Made by a program: the position numbers and the translations under genes. The notes below the pieces were generated by a model. It saw nothing but the letters and a program-made list of their open reading frames with translations. It made no database searches and was not told the DNA's origin. Of a DNA stretch of 64,000 bases, positions 1 to 10,966 are shown piece after piece; within the stretch, counting starts at the first letter, position 1, and each line of letters starts with the position of its first letter. The DNA is from Phytopythium helicoides (lineage: Eukaryota; Oomycota; Peronosporomycetes; Pythiales; Pythiaceae), in contig JANFNE010000027.1 in NCBI GenBank assembly GCA_024867545.1, positions 310,001 through 374,000 of the forward strand. Direction: 5' to 3'.

Positions 1-1586
1 CGCGCGTTCGCTTTTCACGGGGTCAACGAGCCGCATGTGGCCGTGGTCGTACAACGAATGCAGCGAGACGTATCGCAAGCACCAACGCATTAGCGCCTGC
101 GATGGAAATCCCGGGCATGGCTTGAATCCGCATCAAGGCCGTGGAGCCCCGGAGATCGACTTGCTGGAGGGTGCCGGCGCCGAAATCTCAACTTCGATAC
201 AACTGGCCCCAGGCATGCCAAGCAAGTACCGCTTGTTCCCCGTCAAGGGGAGATGATTATTACTTCTGCATGTATGGTGGGCTGTGTGAGACTGTTGGAG
301 CCAACTACCCCGGTGTTCCCTCCGCCATATACGCCAAGCGCGGATACAAGAGCTGGTACCAGGGACTTCGTTATGCTCCAAATACTTTGTGTCGTCCAGA
401 GAGCGATCAAATACAGTCAGTTACAGCAGTGAAGCAGATTGTCAAGGCTGGCATCACAGACAACAGTTGTGCTGGAGTCAACTCGTGTCCAGCTTCGCGA
501 GATGGCTATGGAAGTCTGGATACGATTGACGGAGCGAACGAGACCAAGTATTGGGGGATCAACGACGTTGGAGGCTGCATGCCAGTCATCAACGGCTACA
601 TGGGGGCGTACTTGTGCGACGCTGACAGCCAAGACAAAGCGTGCTCGAATCCTCGCAAGAACAATCAGACGAGGAGCAAGACGATGCCCGAATTCAGCTA
701 TCAAATGGACGCCATCTCAGCCAACTGGGGAATTCCGCTGCGCGCATACTCTGGCTACCTCAAGTACCAACTCGAGTGGGTCATGGGTAGCTCAGGCTAC
801 GTCCGCTGGATGATTGAAGACATTGTTGTGTTTGAGATTCCAGCAGAGACGATCGAAAATCCTCCACAAGATGACAGCAACTCGAATCCGAAGAAGATCA
901 TGATCGAGGAACCAATGTACATCATTTTCAATATCGCAGTCTCTACGAGCTGGGGCACAACACCGCCGAACCCCGGCACAAAATGCCGCGGAGATGGCTC
1001 GGACTCCAAGAGCAACAATATCTGCGACGGCTTCCCGATGTTCATGACAATCGACTACATCCGCATCTATCAGGACGTGTCTGCCAGCTCCACCATGGCG
1101 ATCGGATGCGATCCGTCGACGCATCCAACGGCGCAGTTCATCGAGGACCACATCGACGAGTACTCAGATGCCAACAACCCGTGGATGGAGGTCAGCGGTG
1201 GAGCTAACTGCCACAAAAACGAAGACTGCTCTGTCGGTGTATCTCTCGTTGTGACCGGCCAGTGTGTCGCCAACAAGTGTCAATGCCTGTCCGGAGGCGC
1301 ATGGGGAGGCCCTCGCTGCACGTTACCCATCACAACCAGCAGCTACGCTGGCACTGCGGTCAAGTCGAGCGTCAAGGGCTTCGGTCCTCCGCTCGCACTC
1401 TCCATCACCACTGCTGCACTCGGTCTCATCGCGTTGATCTTCTCGACGACCAACATCATCGTGCAGGTTCAGCGAGCGAAGGAGACGGTCAAGACGCACG
1501 AGAAAGCGCGCAAGAAGGAGCAAGAAGAGCTCACGCTCGTCGACGAGTGGGAGGCGAGTCCCCAAGGCGCCATTAGGAGCATATGA
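1..1586 (+). CDS. SKN1/KRE6-family beta-glucan synthesis protein, 5' end off the window
   Basis: This is the C-terminal two thirds or so of a secretory-pathway, GH16-like SKN1/KRE6 protein, a family linked to beta-1,6-glucan and cell-wall assembly. It aligns closely with the two complete copies at 14039-16217 and 17076-19244. The GH16-type acidic motif EIDLLE is present, followed by a Cys-rich EGF-like segment and one hydrophobic helix near the C-terminus (about 1380-1460). The coding frame continues to the left edge, so the start is missing. The frame is broken once, in the GGGG run at 247-250: before it the protein reads in frame 2, after it in frame 3, and dropping one G restores the match to the paralogues. 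I read this as one gene with a one-base artefact; a recent pseudogene cannot be excluded. Confidence 0.88.
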
Positions 1587-1650
1587 AAAGCAGAATAGCA
1601 CGAGTAACGTCAGCCCTTAGATTGTACCATGTGCCGTAGCAACAGCGAAT

Positions 1651-1971
1651 TCACCATTGTCGTTCGTCTTCGACCTCGCTCTCGCTCTCGTCGTAGTCCT
1701 CATCCTCATTCCCCTCTTCTTCTCGCTTCGCAGCCGCAACCTCGCGCTCCAGCTCCCTCATCAGCTCCTCCTCGGGGTCAACAGGCTGCCCTCCAGCCGC
1801 TTCCTGTCGCCTCTCTGGAGCCTCAAGCGCATCCTTTTCGCTCCTCTCGCCGGCTCCAGCAGCTCCAGCAGCCTCCTGAGGCTTCTGGGCGTCGGTCGCG
1901 TCCGCCCGAGCGCGCTTGGCCACGTCCTGCGCCGCCATCTCCACCGGCCGCTTCACCCCGCCTGTCTCCAT
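1651..1971 (-). CDS. Small acidic, Ala/Glu-rich hypothetical protein (106 aa)
   Basis: I do not recognise this protein. The first ATG in the open frame, at 1971, has a good context (A at -3, G at +4); the frame is closed just upstream by a stop. The product is highly charged. A basic KRPV/KRAR-type stretch near the N-terminus could be a nuclear signal, a predicted helix with EEELMRELEREV follows, and the tail is very acidic (EDEDYDESESEVEDE). It is transcribed divergently from the gene at 2161, with about 190 bp between the two starts. Composition suggests a nuclear or RNA-processing role, but that is inference. An unseen 5' exon is possible. Confidence 0.5.
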   Translation of the reverse strand: METGGVKRPVEMAAQDVAKRARADATDAQKPQEAAGAAGAGERSEKDALEAPERRQEAAGGQPVDPEEELMRELEREVAAAKREEEGNEDEDYDESESEVEDERQW

Positions 1972-2160
1972 GCTTGTTGCCGTCCCTTCCGGTCCAAACC
2001 AACTCGTCACTCAAGGTTTGGTCGCCTCAATCAGGTTTGAAGCTCCCCTCTTTCGTCAACTTCATAATGAAACTCATACTAATCCGCTCCCCATATCGCA
2101 ACTAGGGAAATAAACCTATATCGACCCCTCACTTCCCATTTGGACACCAAGCGCACACCC

Positions 2161-4138
2161 ATGAGCGCCGCGACGGACGCGCCGCCGCCGTTCGCGTGCC
2201 ACACAGGCCGCCGGGCGACGCGCGCGCTGCTTCCTGCGCTGTCGGCGGCCGTGGAGCAGCTTCAGGCGGAGCTGGGGCGGCTGGCGGCGCTGGACACGCG
2301 CGCGGGCGACGCCGAGAGCGCGCGCGAGACGCTGCGGAAGCTGGCGGAGGCGCCGCTGAGCGCGCCGACCGAGCGCCAGGCGGAGCTGATGGACGTGTGG
2401 GATGCGCCGCCGGTGCCGCGCGAGATCGTCGAGCTGCTGGAGCGGCTGGATGCGGCGATCGAGCGGGAGAAGGCGGAGAAGGCCGAGGGGAAGGCCGAGC
2501 ACCCGTCGCTGGAGCGCGTGCGCGCTGTCACGGCCGGCGCGAGGAGGGGGAGACCGCGCACGAGGCCCAGGCGGAGATTCGAGGACGCGGAGGACGGCGC
2601 GTCCTCGTCCTCCCAGAGCGACGCGGGCAGCAGCTACTCGCGCGACGGCTCGGCGTCGCCTGCGTCGGCGGCGGAGGTAGATGCTGAGAACGGCGTGGAG
2701 AACCAGAAGAAGGATGGAGAAGGCAAGGAGGAGAAAAAGACGGAAGCTGTCGAGGTGGTCGCGGAGACGACGTCCGATGCAACGATGGAGCCCGAGAGCC
2801 AGGAGACTGTGGCGGAGCAGAGTGAAACCAGCCAAGCCGACGCCGAAGGTGCTGGCAACACTGTGGCGACGGCAAAGGCGGAAACAGACGTGCCCAAGGT
2901 TGATGAATTGAAGAAGCCGAAGGTCGAAACAGCAACTGAAGAGAAAGAAACAGCTGGAAGAGCGGCTGAGAGCAATCCTGAAACGCTAGCTCAGCTCCAT
3001 GCTCTCCGAAAGACCATGATGCTGGATGTGTTGTCCAAGGTCGTGTCGGTTGCGAAATCCAAGGGAGTGGTACGTTGTCAACTACGCATTTGTTAGACCT
3101 GCTCAAGTTCGGTGATCTAACATGTTTGTTCCTGTTTGCCAGGATCCGAACATGCTCTCTGGTGACAATGCGGTGGACGGAGTAATTGACTTGTCCACGC
3201 TGACGAACCGCGTGGATTCTGGCAGCGTGACGGATTGGGCAGACTTTGCGCTGCACGTGTACTCTTTCTGCCAGCATGTCATCACGGACGCCGAGACTGC
3301 ATCGCAATCTGATGCGAAGCAGAAGGGCGTAGAGTTGCTGCACTTCGCGCGCACCTTAACCGAGACGCTGCGCCAAGCAAGTGTAAAGAAAGAGGCTTCG
3401 CTGCTGGAGCGTGCAGGTTCGACTGCGTCCTCAAGTGAGGTGGCTGCGTCAACTGACAAGAAGGTGGATGACGGAAGTGCCAAGGAAGACGAAGCAGCCA
3501 TGTACACTGCTGACGAAGATCAAGGAAACGAAGGCGACCATGAGGGTGAAGATCGTCAGTCAACCTCTAGATCCAAGGCTCGATCAACCGCGGATCCTAC
3601 TACTCCCTCTCGAGTCTCTGCTCGACTGCGTCGTCGCGGGAGCAGTTTGAGTGATCACGTCGCAGCAGCCTCTCCTGCTCCGGACAGTGCAACAGAGACC
3701 TCAACGACTCCAACCACACGAGGACGTAAGCGCTCGCGTACTGTGTCATCCCCTGCCCCTGTTAGCGAGGATCACAGCGGATCGGAAAGCCAGGTATCGG
3801 AGGTGGCATCAGCATCGAGTCCCAAGTCGAGCTCTAAGAAACGAGGTCGCAAACGACGACCTGTTCTACCAGCGACGCGCACAAGCTCGAGACAGCAAAA
3901 GAAGCGCGCGGCTGCCGCCGCTGCCGCTGCCGCTGCTGCAGCGGCAAGTGGCACTGGCGGTGAGGACAATGACGAAGAGAGCGAGGGCAATGCTGGTACT
4001 GGCACCGGCACGGCTGAGGAGGACGGCAATAACAGTGATGTCCAGGGCACGGACTCCGGTGAAGGTGAGTCTACCCCTGCCGCGGCGGCCAAGCCGAGTC
4101 GCTCAAGGAAGAAGGGAGGGCGTAAGTCCAAGAAGTAG
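2161..4138 (+). CDS. Bromodomain-like nuclear protein with AT-hook motifs
   Basis: Two exons, 2161-3069 and 3143-4138, joined across a 73-bp intron (GTACGT...TTTGCCAG, phase 0), give 634 residues. The N-terminal 110 residues look coiled-coil. The region spanning the splice junction (about residues 280-390) resembles a degenerate bromodomain: a helix, then VIDLSTLTNRVDSG in the place of the usual PMDLSTI segment, then further helices. The invariant acetyl-lysine-binding Asn is not obvious. AT-hook-like GRP/RGRK motifs occur near residues 128 and in the C-terminal third (TRGRKR, KRGRKR), along with a poly-Ala tract and a Lys/Arg-rich end. This points to a chromatin-associated factor, perhaps part of an acetyltransferase or remodelling complex. 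The bromodomain call is moderate; the nuclear location is inferred from composition. Confidence 0.75.
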
Positions 4139-4245
4139 AACTCGCAGGATGTTGAAAGCGGTAAAGGATCCAAAAGCATGCCTGTGTATGAACTCCACGC
4201 GCTAGCGTACATTTTGCATGTAGACCAGCTTGAACGTCCTGATAC

Positions 4246-5588
4246 CTAGGAGCGGGCAATGATCTGCTCAAAAAGCGACACGAAGTAGTTGGGGTCCGTG
4301 ATGGCCGAGAACGGCTCCACGCGCTGCAGGTACTTGCCCTTGCTCTGCTCGAACGGCACGGGCTCGCCCGTGGCCAGGTCGCGCACGTCCACGATGTGCG
4401 AGTGGTGGGCCTCGATGTGGTCGTCGAAGAAGACGGACAGCTCCTCCGCGTCCGGCTGCGTCGACACGAGCAGCAGCTTGCCGTACTCTCCGTTCTCGGC
4501 GTGCGCGCTCCACCACTCCCAGTAGTCCCGCAGCGCAATCGTGCGCGAGTCCCGGAGCATACGGTCGATGAGCGCCTTGATGGGCTCAAAGCCGCGGTTC
4601 ACCTCCACCGACGGCGCGTTGGGCAGCGACGCATAGAAGTCGTGCGCAGCGTACGCATCGCCCTGGCTGGCGCTCGAGAACGGCACCTTCGTGAGGCTGC
4701 CGACCGTGAGCACCGAACCGTTGGCATCAAAGCCGTCGCGGTAGAAGGTAGCGATGCTGCGGCATCCTGGCTCAACGTCGAGCTTGAAGCTCTCGTGCAG
4801 CTTCTTTCCTGGGGCGAGCGGATGCTCTCCCTCCGTCAGCAGTTCGAGCTCGGCCGCAACCTCGGGAATGTCGTCTCCGAACGTGCGGAAGACGAGCTTG
4901 ACGTTCTCGGCGCGCGGGTCTTCCGCCAGGTGGAAGAGCAGGTTGATAAAGGACGGCAGCAGGTAGTATCTGCCCTCAGCGTAGGCCTCCTGCAGCCTGG
5001 ACTTGGGCAGCGTCTGCGCCAGCTTGACGGCCGCGTCTCTCTCAGCTCCCTCCGGGAAGTGCAGCTTCTTCATGACCTCGTCGAAGGACGCGCGGACACG
5101 AGCGCCAGGTGCGTCTTCTCCCCCCGTGAACGCCGACTGCAGCGCCGTGCGCTTCTTCTTGGCCGCCCTGCAGCATCCAACCCCCGTCATTCCCTCGTCC
5201 TCAGCAGCTCCTCCCCCTCGCGGACGCACTTGTTGAACGCCTTGACGTCCTCGATGGACGCGCCGCCCTCGGCCGCCGCCAGGCTCTTGTACGGGTGCGC
5301 GTCGTCCACAAACTGCTTGTACGAGACGAGCGTTCGGCCCTCCGGCGCCGGCGGTGGCTCGATCGTCGACCGCTCCGACACGCAGACCCACTGGCAGCCG
5401 CAAGCGCGTCAGCGCCGCCCCGGAGCCGCAGAAACCGCGGGAAAGCGCACCTTGGAGGCGTCCTCGAAGCCCCACGAGCACTCGGACAGCAAGTAGTCGA
5501 CCGTGTTCTCCATGCTGCGGCCGCCCGCCGCGTCCGACATGAGCACCGTGCGGTTCAGGTCCAGGTGGAGCACCACGCGGCGCGCCAT
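4246..5588 (-). CDS. Conserved protein with HAD-like N-terminal motif, three exons
   Basis: Exons 5588-5451, 5390-5230 and 5167-4246 are separated by introns of 60 and 62 bp, each with a GTGCG donor and a TGCCAG or TGCAG acceptor, giving 406 residues in one continuous frame. The ATG at 5588 has an AAGATGG context. The N-terminus reads LHLDLNRTVLMSD, which resembles motif I of the HAD phosphatase fold (DxDxT variant). The remainder is a well-ordered domain rich in aromatic residues without another motif I can name. From general familiarity it resembles uncharacterised oomycete proteins. A phosphatase activity is not established: the motif has Asn in place of the second Asp's neighbour and the other HAD motifs were not found. 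It is divergent from the armadillo relic that begins near 5700. Confidence 0.75.
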
Positions 5589-5699
5589 CTTGACGAGCGA
5601 GGGCGGCGTGGTGGCGGGGTGGATGGCGACGGAGTGGTCCCGAAGGTGGTAGTCGCACGGTTTTATTGGTATCGGCACTGCTGTACACCCCGATTGACA

Positions 5700-6013
5700 A
5701 GTTGGTATTTGTTGGAGAGATGGATGCAGGTGATACGATCAAGCTGGAGGTTGCATTAGTTCGCCACATCGACCGGTATCATGACGCATTTGACGATGCC
5801 CTCAGGCACCTCGCAAAACTGTCGGAGAACCCTGCTTTACTCAACTTGATTGCAAGCACAGACATCGCGCCGTTGCTGGTCGAAATTTCTCGTGACAAAT
5901 ACATTTGCAGGAGAATTCCTTTCGTCAAAGAAATTGCTGCCAGTATGCTCGAACGATTGCCCATTCGTTCCGATGAGATCACACCGCGTTCATCAAAGCG
6001 AGCAAAAACTTAA
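5700..6013 (+). pseudogene. 5'-truncated armadillo-repeat gene relic
   Basis: Only the last 100 or so residues of the armadillo protein type encoded at 6404-7897 and 8118-9721 are present: the segment equivalent to the paralogues' LVALIRHSDHY...ALKHLAKLSE, through to the Arg/Lys-rich end (SSKRAKT). No upstream part of the gene is seen; instead the 5' end of the HAD-like gene lies there. It is best read as the tail of a duplicate that lost its front. It could still be transcribed, but there is no start codon matching the family start. Confidence 0.7.
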
Positions 6014-6403
6014 ACAAGTGCTGCATGAGTTAGATGGACTGGTTGAGTGCAGTAGTGGTTTGGCAAATCAAGAGCTGTAGCATCGAATGAACATGTGAAG
6101 GCACTGTTTCGTTCTGCGCTCTCAGAAGCCAGGAGTCGACGAGGTTAGTATAGGGGATGGAGAGCCACTTGCATTACTAACTTCACATATCAAAGACAAA
6201 TCATGCAACCGATGTGCAGGAATCGGTTCCGACGACTGCCCACCCAGATTGAACCGATTGAGGTATTGATGTTGTGCAGCAGCTCGACTCATGGTCTGTG
6301 AGATTTTGTGTGCCTCACTATAACTGGCGTTCATAGTTGATGGCGTCGCATTGCAGACTGGTGGTGAGCCCCATTTCCCCCTCACGCATCAATATCTCGC
6401 AAG
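6014..6403. other. Intergenic gap upstream of armadillo gene
   Basis: There is no coding support here. The stretch just before 6404 (around 6370-6385, CCCCATTTCCCCCTCA) weakly resembles an oomycete initiator and may be the start-site region of the next gene. Confidence 0.4.
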
Positions 6404-7897
6404 ATGAAACACTTGACCTCGTTGACTCTGTCAGTGGGCTCAGATTTATCATATCTGATACCACCCAAAGTTGGCGCGAAAAACAAAGTTGGCGCGAAAA
6501 ACTCGATGATGGATGACGTTGAGAGGATCGAGAAGGCGGCGAGTGAGGCGCTGGATGGCGTCCAAAAGCTCGTGAGCAATTTGAAAGGCAGTTGGGGGGG
6601 CGGAAAGAACTGAAGCTGTGAGCAAAGTGAGCAAACTGCTGGAAACGCAAGCGACACACGCCATTTTTGCAAGTGTGGGCGGCGTTCGAGCGCTGGTGAA
6701 GATTTTTGAAGAGGGCCAGCCGGAGGATAGAAGACATGCCATCAATGCTCTGACCAAGTTGTCCAACAATGAAGCTGTGCACGCGGCAATGCTCGCTGCT
6801 GGTGCGGTGTCGGTGCTTGTAGAGCATTGCAATAATATCTCCAGAAGGCCTCGGCAGGAGTGCTTTGTTAGCGCGCGAGGAACCATTTCGAAAAGCCTTC
6901 AGCTCTGCATACAGTGACGATGATCAGAGACACTTTAGCGAGCTCAAAAGCGCCGTCAGCAAGTTCCTGACGGGTCTCATCTCGTACACGGATCATCCAG
7001 CATACTTGATTGCTAGCTCTGGGGGTGAGCCGATTCTTGACCTGCTGCTTCGAACGGGCAACCGAGATGAAAAAGAGAGGGTTCTCACTGTTCTTCGCCT
7101 ACTTTCCGAAGATAATCGTTACGTCATATCAGGCATCTCCATGCTCATTCCCGTCGTAGCCAAACTCGTCAAGGACGCCGCTAGCGGTCTACAAATCCCA
7201 GCAGCTATCGTTCTCGGCAATTTTGCTCACGGGGATCAGCGGCATCGCAGACCAATTATGAACGCTGGAGCCATTCCCCCTCTCGTCGCTCTACTGGAAC
7301 ATTCTGAGGGAGACAATCAGCTCACGATTCTCAACACATTGCATAGCATTTCTTGCGACAAGGAAAATGCGGTTGCTTTCGTTCAGGCTGGGGTGATGCC
7401 AATCCTTTTGAAGATAGGTTCGAGAAGACAAAGGAAAGACCAAAATCAGTGTCTCGGAAGTCATTGACAACCTCATCGATTGCTCTCCGGGTTTGGTTGC
7501 TTTGGCTCAAGCCGGTGGGGCCTCGTTCTACCTTGAGAGGATTCAGAACCTCGGCGACATGCCCAAACTGACGGTTGAGCGTACGCTTCATGAGCTTGCA
7601 GAGTGCAGCAAGGCAGCCAAGGTAATGGGCGCGGATCTTTTAGTCACAATTTTAGTTGCATTGATTCGCCACAGCGACCACTACAAAGTGACTAACGCTC
7701 TCAAGCATCTTGCAAAACTCTCTGAATACTCGGACGTCATCGAAATCATCGCGAACAAGGACGTCGTTCCATTATTGACCGAGTTCGCAACCAGCACCAT
7801 AGCCTCGCGAAAGGCAAATGCTTCCATAGTACTAGAACGGTTGTCGAGTCGGTCCGATGAGCCCCCTTCTAAGCGAGCGCGGACTCAGGACGATTAG
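6404..7897 (+). pseudogene. Armadillo-repeat protein gene with three frame breaks
   Basis: Homologous along its full length to the gene at 8118-9721, with the same order of armadillo-like helical repeats and the same basic KRAR tail. The reading frame changes three times: at a run of seven G (6594-6600, one extra base), between about 6830 and 6860 where similarity is poor, and near 7417 (one extra base). The two single-base shifts look like the assembly errors seen elsewhere in the window. The middle one cannot be repaired by one base without leaving a divergent stretch, so this copy may really be decayed. The 18-bp direct duplication at 6468-6502 (AAGTTGGCGCGAAAAAC twice) lies in the N-terminal codons. 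Armadillo repeats usually mediate protein binding; no partner can be inferred. Confidence 0.6.
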
Positions 7898-8080
7898 AAG
7901 TAGTGCAGTTGGAAGTCAATGGCAAAAAACACAAATGCAATCCAGCGAGTATCGGAGATGATGTGGATGTTGTCCTCCCAACATCTCATTCGATTGCTTC
8001 GAGCGGATCTAACTTGAAGTGAACACTCGACTCGATGGCTACAGATCTGATCGGATTACGAGACCTACCGAGTGTAATGC

Positions 8081-8095
8081 GTCATTTTTCGTTCT
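8081..8095 (+). promoter_or_regulatory. Possible oomycete initiator (Inr) element
   Basis: GTCATTTTTCGTTCT, 23 bp upstream of the ATG at 8118, matches the TCATTT core of the oomycete initiator but lacks a clear CAWTT flanking element. Confidence 0.3.
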
Positions 8096-8117
8096 CCTCA
8101 GCCAACGGCAAGTGACC

Positions 8118-9721
8118 ATGGCTCGCGACGAGCAGCTCGTTGAGCAAGATAGATCATCTCCTGGGATCGAGAAAGTCGTCGACGTCGAGAGGATTGCGAA
8201 TGGGGCGGTTGAGGCGCAGCAAGGCATGCAGAAGTTGGTGTGCAGCATCAATAGTTGTCCTGGAGTGGGGAGAACGGAAGCTGCAGCTGCCACGTCCAAT
8301 CTGCTGGAGTTAGAAGCGACACACGGTGTTTTCTCGAGTGTTGGCGGTGTTCCAGTGCTGGTGAAGCTGCTTCGAGAAGGTCTAGCGAAGAAGACTGCGA
8401 GTTGGCGACTGGTGCGCTGAACAAGTTGTCACGCAACTGTCAGATGCACGCTATGATGCTTGCTACGGGATGCGTCCCAGTGCTGGTGAAACGACTTCAA
8501 GAAGGTCGAGATGAAGAACAGGGAAAAGCGACCGAGGCGCTGACCAACTTGTGGGAGAATGAAGACTCTCGCCCGTCAATGCTCGCTTCTGGCGCGGTAG
8601 ATGTTCTGCTCAAGCATACTCGGAGAGGCAACGCCCACACGTCTATGACATGCCACGAGACGTATTCTGGAAGCGCAGCCAGTGCTTTACCTCCTGCTTC
8701 AGCGCAAGGTCTTCGATCTGGTGCTCCCGCAAGTGGACCAGATAGCTTTGAGATTGGCTTCAACAAGCTCAAGAGCAAGACCAGTAAGTTCTTGTCAGGG
8801 ATTGTGGAGTACACAAACAATCCTGCAGAGCTGATTGTGAGAGCAGGTGGGGAGTCCCTGTTAAAGTTACTCCTGCGAGTGGGCAATCCTGACGAGAAAA
8901 AGCGAACCCTTACTGTTCTCGCGAAAATGGCCGAGAGGTGGGGGTATAGCGCGTCTTGCCTCTCCAAGTACATCCCTCAAGTGGCCGAGCTCGTCAAAGA
9001 TGCCAGTAGCGGCGTTCAAGTTTCTGCGGCCCTTTTATTGGGGAGTCTCGCGAAAAGTGATGCGCAGCACCGCAAAGTCATTGGGAAGTCTGGCGTCATT
9101 CGGCCACTGGTGGCGCTCCTACAGAACGTCGAAGGCAGAGACGAGTATAAAGTTCTTCTTACTCTTGTTGACTTGTCAAATTACGGGGAGAATGCTGTTC
9201 CTCTTGCCGAAGCTGGAGCAATGCGAGTCCTTGTGAAACTCGTTCGGGAGGGAAACGCAGATGTCAGGACGAGTGCAGAAAAAATCGTTGACAACCTCAC
9301 TGGATGCTCCCAAGGTCTAGTTGCTTTGGCTCGGGCTGACGGAGTTCCAATTTACCTCGAGCGACTCAGGACTGCAAAATCGTTGGGCAAAGTGGTTGTC
9401 TCGGTCACTCTTAATCGCCTAATTGAGTGCAAAGAGGCGGTCGAGATCATGGGATCCGAGCTCTTGCTCTCGACTGTGATCGCAATGATTCGTCACTGCG
9501 ATTGTTACGATTCGAGAATCGCCCTCAAGCATCTAGCAAGGTTGTCAGACAACCAAGACATGCTCCAAGTGGTCGCAGACGCAGGCATAATCCCAACGCT
9601 TGTCGAGCTTTCTCATGAATATTCCACTAAAGAGTGTGCCACCAAAGTGCTGCAGCTCATGGCGGTTTACGCCGAGGTTCGCCGATTTAAGCGCGCTCGA
9701 TTGGCCAATGAGGCACAGTAG
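8118..9721 (+). CDS. Armadillo-repeat protein
   Basis: About 535 residues made mainly of armadillo/HEAT-like repeats, recognisable by units such as GGVPVLVKLLREG, ASGAVDVLLKH, SGVIRPLVALLQN and AGIIPTLVELS. The ATG at 8118 follows CAAGTGACC. A Ser/Ala/Pro-rich insert near the middle separates two repeat blocks. The C-terminus is basic (RRFKRARLANEAQ), like its neighbours. The frame breaks once near 8386 (one base missing); on either side the protein aligns with armadillo repeats without loss, so I treat it as one gene. It sits in a head-to-tail series with 5700-6013, 6404-7897 and the relic at 10235-10640, evidence of local tandem duplication. A role as a scaffold or binding platform is inferred from the fold only. 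Confidence 0.75.
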
Positions 9722-10234
9722 CTGTGTGAATGATGCTGAGTTAGCTGTGCTTGAGTGGTTGATTGGAATTTTGTTGACCTTCGGCGACACCTAGGGAGTG
9801 CCTACGCTTGCTGATAATCGCAAAAAATCATGATTGCTGTTTCTTGATAGCGGTATAGGTCTCTTTTTCATATTGGTGATCAATCTTACGTCAGGTTGGG
9901 CAACCCCATAGAGCAACCCACAGCATCATCGATCGTGAGGAGCTTCAACAACAGAACAACTCATCTGATCACATCAGCCTAGCTCGGTCGTATCGAGATT
10001 TTCTCGCGCTCATGGCGCGCGGAAGGCAAGGCAAAGCGCTCCCACGCCAGAGGAAGGTCGCTGTGAAGGTAAGAAAAAATCCAAGCAGCGACCCTGAAGA
10101 CGCTCAGCAGCACGAAAGTCTGTAAACAACATCAAGAGCGTGTCACGGGTCAAAAGATTCAATCTGTGAACAAATTGCAGGCTACGGACCCAGTTTTCAC
10201 CAGTGCGAGAGGGATTCAAGTCTCATAAGAGAAG
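9722..10234. other. Intergenic gap in the armadillo cluster
   Basis: No supported gene. It may hold eroded remains of the front half of the relic that follows, but I could not align it. Confidence 0.3.
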
Positions 10235-10640
10235 GACGTCCAGACTGGCGCAAAGCAGCTACTCGAATATTTGCCCTGCGACGGCAGCACGCAAGAGAAA
10301 TAAAAGTTTCTGCAATTTCTCGATAGGATTTGCAGCACAGTAGTGTCTACATTTCAGAGCGGCGAGCTAATCAAGGATCCAGATTCCGGTCTTCAAGTCG
10401 CTGCAGTGAATGTGCTTGTTCATATGGTGACTCGTGATCACTGCGATATCTGATCAGCAGGTGTGATTCAACCTCTCGTGGCTTTCTTGGAGAAACCAAA
10501 GACATCAGAGAGAGTTGATATTATCAGCGCTCTTTTGTGCGTTTCTGTTGACAAGAAGAGTGCAAAAGATATTCAGGAGACTGTCAAAATGCCAACACTG
10601 ATATTTAGCCTTCAAGAACAGCCAAACAAGAAAGGTGTGA
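10235..10640 (+). pseudogene. Armadillo-repeat gene relic with in-frame stops
   Basis: One frame still resembles the middle of the neighbouring armadillo genes: LIKDPDSGLQVAAVNVLVHM corresponds to VAKLVKDAASGLQIPAAIVLG-type sequence, and AGVIQPLVAFLEK to AGAIPPLVALLEH. The frame is interrupted by TAA near 10300 and TGA near 10450 and is flanked by non-coding sequence. Unlike the single-base breaks elsewhere in the window, internal stops plus broad divergence make this a genuine pseudogene. Confidence 0.7.
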
Positions 10641-10966
10641 GCTGCACGTTTTGTTCTGTGCGTGAGCATCGATCGGCCCTGAAGTTAGCGCCTAAATTGA
10701 AGTAGTAGGTCCGAAGACCGCGCTGGTGAGGCGGTACCGGTAGTCAGTACAGCTTAGTCAAAGTGATAATCAAGGAAGCTATGGCGATGATATATTTTGC
10801 TTGCTAGGCCAAATACAGTGGCAATCGGCTCAGAGCGCGGAGCACACTGCATTCATTAGCCCACAGATTTGGTTGCGTTGATAGAGCTTGGAAAACAACT
10901 ATTTTTTGTCAGCGCCTCGAAATGCTGTCAACGGTCCATAGAATCTCTCGCAATACTACCATCACT
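10641..10966. other. Intergenic gap
   Basis: I see no coding or repeat structure here. It separates the armadillo relic from the 3' end of the hydroxylase gene. Confidence 0.4.

Noticed and set aside
2116..3343. Minus-strand open frames over the bromodomain-like gene
   Set aside because: Arg/Leu/Pro-rich mirror images of the sense coding sequence.
4396..5496. 366-residue plus-strand open frame
   Set aside because: Antisense shadow of the three-exon HAD-like gene, which has clean splice sites and sensible protein sequence.
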